Shown here piece by piece: positions 1-6,520 of a stretch of 6,520 nt of DNA (position 1 is its first letter; every line of letters begins with the position of its first letter). Both the position numbers and the translations under genes were made by a program. The stretch spans positions 1 through 6,520 of the forward strand of contig JALOMU010000123.1 of NCBI GenBank assembly GCA_025455285.1. The letters are read 5' to 3'. This stretch comes from Flavihumibacter sp. Its GTDB lineage: Bacteria > Bacteroidota > Bacteroidia > Chitinophagales > Chitinophagaceae. Under the pieces are notes generated by a model. It made no database searches. It saw nothing but the letters and a program-made list of their open reading frames with translations, and had not been told where the DNA came from.

Positions 1-2081
1 ACCATCACCAGATCCTTCAGATCTACCTGCATGGGTAAGAGACCTATTTTTACAACAGCACGTTTACCGCGAAGCTCAATTACTTCCCCTACCTGGTGAT
101 TTCGTTTCATTTTCACTTTACTGCCTACAGCAATTTCACCAGCGATTTCATCAAATTTGGATTCAATTTTTTTCTGCAGTTTATTGACTACTTTCTGGTC
201 GTCTTTCTTAAAGAGCAGGGAGAACATTTCCTTCATCACTTTCTCCTTGTTGTCTGTTTTTTTCCATTCCAGCAAAATCTGTTTGATCTTGCGTTCCATG
301 TCTTTAAGGTAAGCGATCCGGTCTTCAGTAATCTTGTTCTGCTGCTTCAGCAATTCCACCTGCTGTCGATGCTTTTCTTTATCCATCACCTGCTCCATCT
401 CCTTCTTCAGCTTTTCATTTTCGCGGAGCAGCTTATTGAGTTCCTTTTCTTTTTTCTCCAGTTCCCGCAGATCCTGTTCGGTTCTGTTCAGCAATTTGTC
501 CAGGCGGAAATGATCTTCATCCACCATACTCCTGGCCCGCTCGATTAATCGCTTATCCAGCCCGATTCGTTGTGCAATTGAAAAGGTATAGGAAGAGCCC
601 GGTTTGCCTATGATAAGTTTGTACATGGGCATGAGGTTCTGCTCGTCGAATGCCATCGCACCATTGATAATACCAGGCGTTTTATTCGCCATCACTTTCA
701 GATTCAGGTAGTGCGTGGTTACTATTCCCATAGCGTGCTTTCGTGCAAGTTCTTCCATGATCACTTCCGCAAAAGCACCTCCCAGGTTTGGATCGGATCC
801 GCTTCCCAGTTCATCAATAAAGAACAGGGTTTTGCCATTCGCTACCTCCATAAAATGTTTCATGTTTTTGAGGTGCGAACTATAGGTACTCAATTCAAAT
901 TCGAGACTTTGTGTATCTCCGATATGAATCATGAGCTGCTTGAAGATGCCAAAAACCGAGGAGGGATGCACTGGTACCAGCAATCCGGCCTGCACCATCA
1001 TCTGGGTAAGTCCAACCGTTTTCATGGTTACAGTTTTTCCTCCGGCATTGGGACCACTGATTACGAGTATCCGGTTTTTATCATCAAGAGTCAGTGTTAC
1101 CGGAATGGTTGGCTTTTCCGCTCGTTTATTATAGAGATACAGCAGCGGATGATAAGCATTCACCAGGTGAATATGCGCTTTGTCCAACACCACCGGGTAC
1201 TCTCCGTTATAATCCTGAGCAAACCTTGCTTTAGAACGGATAAAATCAAATTCACCACATATCTGCAGGTAGGAATTCAGCAAAGGTGCATGTGATGATA
1301 GTTGCGCGGTCAGGCTGCGTAGAATACGGTATACTTCCCTGCTTTCTTCATTCTCCAGGGAATAAACTTCATTATTTAGCTCAATGGTTTCTTCCGGCTC
1401 AATGAAGGCTGTTTTCCTGGTATCACTCTCACCATGAAGGATCCCTTTAATCAATCGTTTTTGCTCAGCAAATACAGCCACTACTCTTCTGCCATTCAGA
1501 AAGGATTCTTCGATGTCTGCGAGGTATCCCTGCTTATTCAATTTCTGGATGATGCGTTCAAAAACTCTCCGCAGATCGTTTCGTTTTTTGTACAGGCTGA
1601 TCCGGATTCTCCTCAATTCTTCGGATGCATTATCCAGCACATTGCCATTTTCATCCAGCACTTCATTGATGGCAACCTGTATGGACTTTTCGTAATAACT
1701 GTTTTCAATTACCTGGGTTAAACCAGGATAAGTTTCTCTTCGTTCTTTGTCAAACCAGCGAAAGAGTCGCTCCATATTCTCAGCCAGTTTTCTCACCTGC
1801 ACAAACTGCTCTCCGGATAATACCGCGCCCGGGATTCCCAGCAGTTTTAATTCTTTGGATAGGTTGGCGATAAACTCATTGGGAAAATAAACAGCGTGCT
1901 GCAATAATCCCCGATATTCATGCGTCTGGCGCAATTCTGTTTCAATGTAAGATAACCTGGTATGGATGCGAAGGTCCTCCGCTTTCAGGCGGGCATATTC
2001 AGTTTTACAATGCGCTTCTAAAAGGGTCCTGATTTTATCAAACTCCAGCTGTACAATCGCCGACTCCGGGAACAATTTCAT
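1..2081 (-). CDS. mutS2: Endonuclease MutS2 / Smr-family ATPase, C-terminus beyond left edge
   Basis: MutS2 is a cytoplasmic MutS-like ATPase. In characterised bacteria it suppresses recombination or splits collided ribosomes. I translated the minus strand by hand from the ATG at 2081 and found 693 codons open to the left edge, with no frameshift. The protein starts MKLFPESAIVQLEF, as in the family. The N-terminal core and clamp run to about residue 320. The Walker A motif GPNAGGKT is at 343-350, the signature region STYSSHL near 398, Walker B FFIDELGSGSDP with D423 and E424, and the switch histidine in TTHY at H457. A Lys/Glu-rich coiled coil follows at about 525-610, then a KOW-like segment from about 653 (GSKVKMK to GLLPMQVDL). 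Family members are usually close to 800 residues, so about 100 residues, including the Smr nuclease domain, should lie outside the window. That domain is therefore inferred, not seen. The start is supported by the family N-terminus and by a -7 promoter element just upstream. The kinase gene ends 72 bases upstream. Confidence 0.96.
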   Translation of the reverse strand, partial: MKLFPESAIVQLEFDKIRTLLEAHCKTEYARLKAEDLRIHTRLSYIETELRQTHEYRGLLQHAVYFPNEFIANLSKELKLLGIPGAVLSGEQFVQVRKLAENMERLFRWFDKERRETYPGLTQVIENSYYEKSIQVAINEVLDENGNVLDNASEELRRIRISLYKKRNDLRRVFERIIQKLNKQGYLADIEESFLNGRRVVAVFAEQKRLIKGILHGESDTRKTAFIEPEETIELNNEVYSLENEESREVYRILRSLTAQLSSHAPLLNSYLQICGEFDFIRSKARFAQDYNGEYPVVLDKAHIHLVNAYHPLLYLYNKRAEKPTIPVTLTLDDKNRILVISGPNAGGKTVTMKTVGLTQMMVQAGLLVPVHPSSVFGIFKQLMIHIGDTQSLEFELSTYSSHLKNMKHFMEVANGKTLFFIDELGSGSDPNLGGAFAEVIMEELARKHAMGIVTTHYLNLKVMANKTPGIINGAMAFDEQNLMPMYKLIIGKPGSSYTFSIAQRIGLDKRLIERARSMVDEDHFRLDKLLNRTEQDLRELEKKEKELNKLLRENEKLKKEMEQVMDKEKHRQQVELLKQQNKITEDRIAYLKDMERKIKQILLEWKKTDNKEKVMKEMFSLLFKKDDQKVVNKLQKKIESKFDEIAGEIAVGSKVKMKRNHQVGEVIELRGKRAVVKIGLLPMQVDLKDLVM

Positions 2082-2087
2082 AGGTCG

Positions 2088-2095
2088 CAAAGTTA
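2088..2095 (-). promoter_or_regulatory. Candidate Bacteroidota -7 promoter element for mutS2
   Basis: Read on the minus strand, these bases are TAACTTTG, an exact match to the Bacteroidota -7 consensus TAnnTTTG. Only six bases separate it from the mutS2 ATG. Transcription would then start at or within a few bases of the start codon, giving a leaderless or nearly leaderless mRNA. I found no clear TTG-type -33 element at the expected 19-21 base spacing; that position falls inside the palindromic element at 2109-2143. The assignment comes from motif matching only. Confidence 0.5.
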
Positions 2096-2108
2096 ACGAT
2101 TTCCCTCA

Positions 2109-2143
2109 CTCCGCCTTAGCGGATGCCATCCGCCATGGCGGAG
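2109..2143. repeat. GC-rich double palindrome between the kinase gene and mutS2
   Basis: Two 14-base palindromic units sit in tandem, TCCGCCTTAGCGGA (2110-2123) and TCCGCCATGGCGGA (2129-2142). They match at 12 of 14 positions and are separated by 5 bases. The second is a perfect palindrome. The whole element also folds as one hairpin: CTCCGCC (2109-2115) pairs with GGCGGAG (2137-2143), and GCGGAT (2119-2124) pairs with ATCCGC (2128-2133) around a GCC loop. It begins about 10 bases after the kinase stop codon. No T-run follows it in either direction, so it does not fit a classical intrinsic terminator. It overlaps the place where the mutS2 -33 element should be, so an operator is possible. A dispersed REP-like extragenic repeat is the other main reading. 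Confidence 0.7.
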
Positions 2144-2153
2144 AAAAAGAAGG

Positions 2154-3491
2154 TCAGCGTTTGGGAAGCGTAAAGCAGAACTCACTGCCCTGGCCTTCTT
2201 CAGAATGAATGGTGAGCCAGCCACCGTTTCGGTGCAGGTATTCCCGGCATAACATCAGGCCTATTCCGGTTCCTGCCTCCTTATTGGTGCCCTGGGTAGT
2301 GAAAAATGCATTTTCCTGGAGTTTGGATATGGTTTCGGCAGACATACCGGCACCATTGTCTTTTACATACACTTCAATATGACTGTCTAGTTCCCTGGAG
2401 CCGATTTCAACCAGACCATTTTCTGGTGTGAATTTCAATGCATTAGTCACCAGGTTGCGCAGTACCAGTTGGGTCATATCCTTATCCGCCCAAACCAGCT
2501 TGTTTTCCTGTAACCGGTTTTTTACCTGGATGGATTTCCCGGATGCCTGCAAGCGTACCTGTCCTACCACTTCCTGCGTTAGTAGTGCCAGGTTCAGTTC
2601 TTCCGGATGCGCCGCCGCAGCCTGTAACTGGCTTTTTGCCCATTGCAACAGGTTTTCCATCAGGTTGGTAGTAAACTGCATTTCCTGGTTGATATCCGGT
2701 ATCATCATCTTTACTTCCTCCGCGGGCATATCATACTGCTCAATATTTCGAAACAGGTTTTTTAGTGCATACATCGGTGTACGAAGATCATGCGCAATCA
2801 CTGAGAACAGTTTATTCTTGAGTGAATTCAAATCACTCAACTGGGCTGACTGTTGTTCAACCAGTTTTTTCTGTGCCTGTAGTTTTTGATTGGACTGCAG
2901 GAGTTCCTGCTGGTAACCGGTATTTTCTTTTTTGATCAGGTAGAGGGCATAAAAGATGAAGAAAAGCGCTAATAAATGATTACCAATAAAAAAAGGAAAA
3001 TTCAAATCGGATAACTGAACGGCATAATCCCGTTTTAATACATAAACCAGGATATAACAAATTGCTGCAATTGATCCACAAAAAATCGCCTGCCAGATTT
3101 TTGGTAAAAAGAATACCGATAAGACCCCATATAGTACAAAGAATAATTCTATTCCCAGGTCAAGGTCAGCCGCATAAACCATCGTACTCAATACCGGATA
3201 ACAGGTGAAATAAGTCATCAGGCCTGTAGTCGATTTACCATAAAAATTAAACAGTAATACAGTACCACTTATAAAGGCAGGAGAACAGGCAACGATCCAG
3301 GCAACGAACGGTAGTTGGTCATTGTTTAACAACCCGGCTATCGGCAGGCAAATACCGGTTATCAGTCCCAGCCAGTTAAGCCGATTAAAGATGCGCATTT
3401 TACGAATCTCCAACGGATCTACTGTGGTTTCTGTACTTTCTACTCCTTCTTTCTGAATCCAACCTGATTTCGTCAACAGCAAATTGATCAT
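2154..3491 (-). CDS. Membrane-bound sensor histidine kinase (HisKA/HATPase_c)
   Basis: This is a two-component sensor kinase expected in the inner membrane, where it would autophosphorylate a histidine and pass the phosphate to a response regulator. Numbering is from the ATG at 3491 (445 residues). About six hydrophobic segments lie roughly at 39-55, 61-82, 91-108, 113-129, 133-152 and 166-186, joined by short loops with no sizeable periplasmic domain. A coiled-coil linker rich in Gln, Leu and Lys spans 187-226. The H-box is VIAHDLRTPM with the phospho-acceptor H234. The ATPase domain has the N-box NLVTNALKF (N346, N350), the G1 box DNGAGMS (D378), an FFTTQGT F-box and the G2 box GTGIGLML near 407. 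All catalytic motifs look intact. The frame also opens at a GTG at 3518, which would add nine residues; I preferred the ATG. The signal is unknown, and no response regulator lies in the window, so the partner is unlinked or absent here. I could not identify its promoter. Confidence 0.92.
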   Translation of the reverse strand: MINLLLTKSGWIQKEGVESTETTVDPLEIRKMRIFNRLNWLGLITGICLPIAGLLNNDQLPFVAWIVACSPAFISGTVLLFNFYGKSTTGLMTYFTCYPVLSTMVYAADLDLGIELFFVLYGVLSVFFLPKIWQAIFCGSIAAICYILVYVLKRDYAVQLSDLNFPFFIGNHLLALFFIFYALYLIKKENTGYQQELLQSNQKLQAQKKLVEQQSAQLSDLNSLKNKLFSVIAHDLRTPMYALKNLFRNIEQYDMPAEEVKMMIPDINQEMQFTTNLMENLLQWAKSQLQAAAAHPEELNLALLTQEVVGQVRLQASGKSIQVKNRLQENKLVWADKDMTQLVLRNLVTNALKFTPENGLVEIGSRELDSHIEVYVKDNGAGMSAETISKLQENAFFTTQGTNKEAGTGIGLMLCREYLHRNGGWLTIHSEEGQGSEFCFTLPKR

Positions 3492-3603
3492 GGCACGGCG
3501 GTTTATTCGGTCTTGCACAGGATGCCGGTAATTAAACGATAATCAATCGCTTGTATTGTACCTACGAATTTTCAATACTGCCAGATTTAAGAAAGATCAT
3601 TTT

Positions 3604-3628
3604 ACCCGACCGGTGGCACAGGTCGGGT
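3604..3628. repeat. Inverted repeat just after trhO, possible 3'-end hairpin
   Basis: ACCCGACC (3604-3611) and GGTCGGGT (3621-3628) are perfect 8-base complements around a 9-base loop. On the minus strand the stem begins four bases after the trhO TAA codon, the place expected for a 3'-end or mRNA-stabilising structure. The bases after it in that direction are AAAATGATC, not a T-run, so a standard intrinsic terminator is not supported. The rest of the gap up to the kinase start (about 3492-3603) is AT-rich and shows no clear promoter motif. Confidence 0.55.
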
Positions 3629-3632
3629 GAGC

Positions 3633-4667
3633 TTAAGAATTGATCCGCGGGCGCAGGCGGGCACGGGATTTATTAAAGATATTCTGGTCTTTAGTTATGC
3701 CTTTTCGTAAGGCTTTCTGCTCTTCCAGTGGCAGATGGATCACTTCCTGGCACGCTGCACTGCAACAACCCTCATATTTCTCAGCGCATTTTTTACACTG
3801 AATAAACAGGAGATGGCAACCCTCATTGGCACAGTTGGTATGATCATCGGCCGGTTCCCCACACTGGTGACAACGAGCAATAATCTCTTCAGTTATTCGC
3901 TCTCCCAGGCGGTTGTCGAACACGAAATTCTTACCCTTGAATTTATTCGGAAGGCCTAATTCTTTCGCCTTGTTTGCATATTGAATGATACCGCCTTCCA
4001 GGTGAAAAACATTCCTGAATCCTTTATGCAACAGATAGGCACTGGCTTTTTCACAACGAATACCTCCAGTGCAATACATAATGATATTTTTATCCTTATC
4101 CTCCTGCAGCATATCTGCCGCCATGGGTAATTGCTCCCGGAAGGTATCACTAGGAACTTCAATAGCACGTTCAAAATGACCTACTTCGTATTCATAGTGA
4201 TTGCGCATGTCAACCACGATGGTATTGGGATCATCTGTCAACTGATTGAAGGTAACCGCGTCCACATAGCGCCCCTTATTTCGCATATCAAATGCCGGAT
4301 CCTCAATTCCATCTGCTACAATCTTATCGCGCACTTTAATTTTGAGTACCCAAAAAGATTTTCCATCGTCATCTACCGCGATATTCAGACGTAAGCCAGC
4401 CAAAGGCTCAATGCTGTACAAATAATTGCGGAACGCTTCAAAATTGGGCGTCGGTACACTGATTTGTGCATTGATTCCCTCCTGCGCCACATAGATCCTT
4501 CCAAACACTTTCAGTGCATTCAGGTGTACATACAACTGATCCCTGAAAGCCTGGGGATCTTCAATAAAAAAATACTGGTAAAAGGAAATGGTGGTCCGGG
4601 GTTCGGTTTCCTCCATCAAACGACGTTTCAGCTCCTCCTGGGAGATACGATTATGTAATACGGGCAT
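3633..4667 (-). CDS. trhO: tRNA uridine(34) hydroxylase, rhodanese-like (TrhO/YceA)
   Basis: TrhO carries out oxygen-dependent hydroxylation of uridine 34, the wobble base of certain tRNAs, to 5-hydroxyuridine, the first step toward cmo5U or mcmo5U-type modifications. The 344-residue protein closely resembles Escherichia coli YceA (about 350 residues) as I remember it. It starts MPVLHNRIS, followed by [29 protein letters not shown] and a [11 protein letters not shown] stretch. The rhodanese domain includes [13 protein letters not shown] near 153-165 and the active-site loop CTGGIRC at 199-205, with C199 as the expected catalytic cysteine. A cysteine-rich tail holds C266, C269, C279, C284, C291, C294, C301, C302 and C306, and ends with a basic [10 protein letters not shown] stretch. 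The ATG at 4667 is chosen because it gives exactly the family N-terminus; the frame extends to a TTG at 4724, but that start would overlap the promoter. The protein is cytoplasmic and complete, with no sign of damage. Confidence 0.97.
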   Translation of the reverse strand: MPVLHNRISQEELKRRLMEETEPRTTISFYQYFFIEDPQAFRDQLYVHLNALKVFGRIYVAQEGINAQISVPTPNFEAFRNYLYSIEPLAGLRLNIAVDDDGKSFWVLKIKVRDKIVADGIEDPAFDMRNKGRYVDAVTFNQLTDDPNTIVVDMRNHYEYEVGHFERAIEVPSDTFREQLPMAADMLQEDKDKNIIMYCTGGIRCEKASAYLLHKGFRNVFHLEGGIIQYANKAKELGLPNKFKGKNFVFDNRLGERITEEIIARCHQCGEPADDHTNCANEGCHLLFIQCKKCAEKYEGCCSAACQEVIHLPLEEQKALRKGITKDQNIFNKSRARLRPRINS

Positions 4668-4674
4668 TTTGGTT

Positions 4675-4711
4675 GAAATTTTAAGGACACTTGCCTGGTG
4701 AACAAAATTTC
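4675..4711 (-). promoter_or_regulatory. Inverted repeat in the predicted trhO 5' leader
   Basis: GAAATTTT (4675-4682) and AAAATTTC (4704-4711) are perfect complements with 21 bases between them. On the minus strand the hairpin would lie between the predicted transcription start and the trhO ATG, ending seven bases before the start codon. It could affect ribosome access. The stem is mostly A/T and such repeats arise by chance in AT-rich DNA, so a regulatory role is only a suggestion. Confidence 0.3.
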
Positions 4712-4721
4712 TGTTGCGCCG

Positions 4722-4729
4722 CAAAGGTA
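4722..4729 (-). promoter_or_regulatory. Candidate Bacteroidota -7 promoter element for trhO
   Basis: On the minus strand this reads TACCTTTG, an exact fit to TAnnTTTG. It lies 54 bases upstream of the trhO ATG, predicting a leader of roughly 45-50 bases. A small interrupted palindrome, TTGCGCCGCAA (4714-4724), overlaps its downstream edge and the likely start site, so it could be a regulator site. No convincing -33 TTG element is visible at 19-21 bases. The element starts 13 bases after the stop codon of the DUF5686 gene, which suggests trhO has its own promoter. Confidence 0.5.
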
Positions 4730-4742
4730 GGGAAATAAGGTC

Positions 4743-5864
4743 TTAATCAGTAGCGCCAAATGAAAAGCCACGAATAGATAAGCGCCCGTAAGTTCCTGCA
4801 AACCGGCCCTGATCAAAGGTGAATACCATATCCACCCGCATGATTTTCAGGATATTCTCCAACCCCAGGAGCACCTCGCCATAATGCCGGTTCCCATCGA
4901 GCCAAAGCGCATTGACGCCCCCCACAAGGAACCAGTTCAATTGGCGGAAGCCTGGAATTTTATTCGTCAATAAGCCATTGAGGTGGTGTTCCACATGGCC
5001 TTCCATCCACAATCGGGAAGCATTACTAAACTTGTAATAGGGTAATCCCTGGAAACTGGTCATATAGGGAGTTGCAAACAGCAACTGGTTTCCATTAAAG
5101 TGTTTAAAATCCGGAACCTGTACCGCATTGCGCTGCAGGAACCCTCCCACAGCAACCGAATATTGGAACAATCCGCCAATCTTCAGATTCAGATCATCGC
5201 GTATCCCAGTTTCCCATTTCAGGTAATCAACGTCTGAACCAAGAATCCCTTTCCAGCCTTTGGTTAAACCAAGCGACATAGAAGGATATTTTGACCCCAA
5301 ATTCAATTTTCGATCAGGAAATTCCACAAACCGCAATCCAGGCTTCCAGGTGATATTCAATTCGGTGGAAAATGCCTGGTGTGCCTCCATCGGAGCCAAT
5401 AGCAGATCACCTGGTAAATTTGGCGTATACTCCCGGTCTTTCAGATTCCTCCATTTATAGTCCGTGGTATTGTTCACCGACCAGCGATCCTGATACTGCA
5501 TCCCTCCCATCACAGTAAACCCGTTATTCAACTCCTTCCGGTATTGCAGTTTACCATACCAGGCTTCATACAGTTTCATAAAGTTGAGCTCCCTCCATAG
5601 GGTAGCAAAACTGTTCACCAATGGTCCCACCGGGGCCTCATTATTAAACTGAAATACATATTTACCTCCGGCAAAACTCAAACTGGATGGATTACGCGTA
5701 CCAAAATTGTAAACACCCTGAACCCTGGCATTCAAATGCCCGTTGCTGAATCCATACCGGATGGTTGGCTTAATACTGATAGAGCGACCCGTGTTGACGG
5801 AATCCAGTCGTTTTGTCCATACGCCAGACGCTGCTATGGCCAACCCTTCATTGTAAAACCGGAT
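4743..5864 (-). pseudogene. DUF5686-family outer-membrane protein, C-terminal barrel half, out of frame with its N-terminal half
   Basis: This is the C-terminal part of the gene that continues at 5848-6520. The frame is open from about 5864 and ends at the TAA at 4743-4745. The nearest start-like codon is a TTG at 5843, giving 366 residues, but I do not believe translation naturally begins there. The protein has the alternating pattern of an outer-membrane beta-barrel: many aromatic residues and glycines, and repeated short strands separated by polar turns. Stretches I recognise from DUF5686 proteins are TIRYGFSNGHLNARV, FMKLYEAWYGKLQYR, LNLGSKYPSMSLGLTKG, GSDVDYLKWETGI, DFKHFNGNQLLFAT, HVEHHLNGLLTNKIP and LGLENILKIMRVDMVF. 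The role of the family is unsettled; an outer-membrane location is inferred from the barrel pattern. Without the upstream half, this piece has no signal peptide and should not reach the membrane. Either the gene is a recent pseudogene or the split is a sequencing error. The stop codon lies 75 bases before trhO. Confidence 0.85.
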
Positions 5865-6520
5865 TCACACTGATGGTTACCCGCTTTTTCTGAATACTGA
5901 AATTTTCCCCTGTTAACAATAAGGCAACAGGTGAAACCTTGTTTCGGATCCGGTCCAGCGAATCAAGATAACGGGGATCCTTACGCGCCTGCTCCAAACT
6001 ATCCTTCCTTTTGTAGTCCAGGATCTCCTCCGGCTGCAAAGGTAGCGGCCGGATGGAATCCCAGTACCCCACTGATTTCCGGTTAGACCCCTCATTGTAC
6101 TTCATCACAATATTGTTGAAATGCTTAGGCGCAAATTCCGGCTCCAGGTCAAAATCCGAATACACCGTTACCGAGCTGCCTATCACATCAAAACCAAATC
6201 GCTTTACCGTTGGATACAACACCTGTTTACGGATCACCCACCGCCTGTTATCGTAAGGCGCATACAGCTGTTCAACCTGCAGGGTATCAAGAATTTCCAT
6301 CTGCGATGTTTTCAACAGCTCCAGTTGCAGACTATGGATACTCCAGTCATTTTCCGTTATGAAGATGGTGCCTGAAAATACCGGTTCATATTTTCGTTTA
6401 GGGATCACCTTTATACGGTTGATTTCCCTGCCTTCCTCCCAGAAACTACCTTCGTACTGATACCTGTAGTAATACAGGGCATTGTTGGCAATCGGACTGA
6501 TAAAACCACGTTGGTTCAAG
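5848..6520 (-). pseudogene. DUF5686-family outer-membrane protein, middle part, 5' end beyond right edge, premature stop
   Basis: This is the upstream part of the same broken gene: 223 complete codons from the right edge to a TGA at 5848-5850. The first codon in frame is a TTG at 6519, but family members carry a signal peptide and usually a carboxypeptidase-regulatory-like domain before this point, so the true start is outside the window. The visible part matches the periplasmic portion of DUF5686 as I remember it: ANNALYYYRYQYEGSF, INRIKVIPKRKYEPVFSG, IFITENDWSIHSLQL, YWDSIRPLPLQPEE and YLDSLDRIRNKVSP. These lead directly into the region where the barrel should begin. The frame stops after NPVLQ, and the next residues expected in the family continue in another frame from about 5850 downward. 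Together the halves cover about 590 residues of a family that is typically over 800 long. If the stop is real, the product would lack the entire barrel and is unlikely to be functional. Confidence 0.85.

Noticed and set aside
96..1721. Several plus-strand open frames (for example 96-548, 711-1295 and 1434-1721)
   Set aside because: They lie opposite mutS2, whose minus-strand frame is continuous with family motifs throughout. The plus-strand translations are low-complexity Phe/Leu-rich or otherwise featureless, as expected of antisense shadows.
2109..2143. Classical rho-independent terminator for the kinase gene
   Set aside because: The hairpin is strong, but TGAGGGAAATCG follows it on the coding strand with no T-run.
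3492..3518. GTG at 3518 as the kinase start
   Set aside because: It adds only nine residues with no recognisable content; the ATG at 3491 is the more usual start. It cannot be excluded from sequence alone.
4668..4724. N-terminal extension of trhO to a TTG at 4724
   Set aside because: The TTG lies within the predicted -7 element, and the family N-terminus MPVLHNRIS begins exactly at the ATG at 4667.
5841..5864. Programmed +1 frameshift joining the two DUF5686 halves
   Set aside because: A +1 slip at CAA TGA would join the frames, but I see no recognised stimulatory signal, the family is not known for recoding, and the joined product would lack a motif expected at this point. An indel or sequencing error is simpler.
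6517..6519. TTG at 6519 as the true start of the DUF5686 gene
   Set aside because: The frame runs to the window edge, and family proteins have a signal peptide and an N-terminal domain before this region, so the gene simply enters from outside.
1..6520. A novel defence, mobile or biosynthetic system
   Set aside because: All four genes belong to recognisable families typical of Bacteroidota chromosomes, with no transposase, integrase, phage gene, CRISPR array or unusual gene clustering.

Overview
The window looks like chromosomal DNA from a member of the Bacteroidota, probably of the Chitinophagaceae type. Three things point that way: a DUF5686-family outer-membrane barrel protein (a family I know essentially from this phylum), two upstream sites fitting the Bacteroidota -7 promoter element TAnnTTTG, and no convincing Shine-Dalgarno sequences before the starts. 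The assignment rests on recalled family features, not on a search.

All genes lie on the minus strand, so transcription runs from high to low coordinates. In that order they are: (1) 6520-4743, the C-terminal part of a DUF5686-family gene that enters from the right edge and is split into two frames near 5848-5864; (2) 4667-3633, trhO (yceA), a rhodanese-like tRNA uridine-34 hydroxylase; (3) 3491-2154, a multi-spanning membrane sensor histidine kinase with no response regulator beside it; (4) 2081 to the left edge, mutS2, read without interruption for 693 codons and cut off before its C-terminal Smr nuclease domain.

The gaps between genes are about 75, 141 and 72 bases. The first holds a trhO promoter candidate and an inverted repeat in the trhO leader. 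The second begins with an inverted repeat directly after the trhO stop. The third holds a GC-rich double palindrome and a -7 element so close to the mutS2 start that the mRNA may be leaderless. No gap exceeds 300 bases, and I saw no tRNA, rRNA, CRISPR, transposase or attachment site.

The four genes share a strand but no evident pathway: envelope protein, tRNA wobble modification, signal sensing, and ribosome rescue or recombination control. Separate promoter-like sites before trhO and mutS2 argue against one operon. I see a mostly ordinary housekeeping region and no new multi-gene system. The points most worth checking are the broken DUF5686 gene and the palindromic element in front of mutS2.
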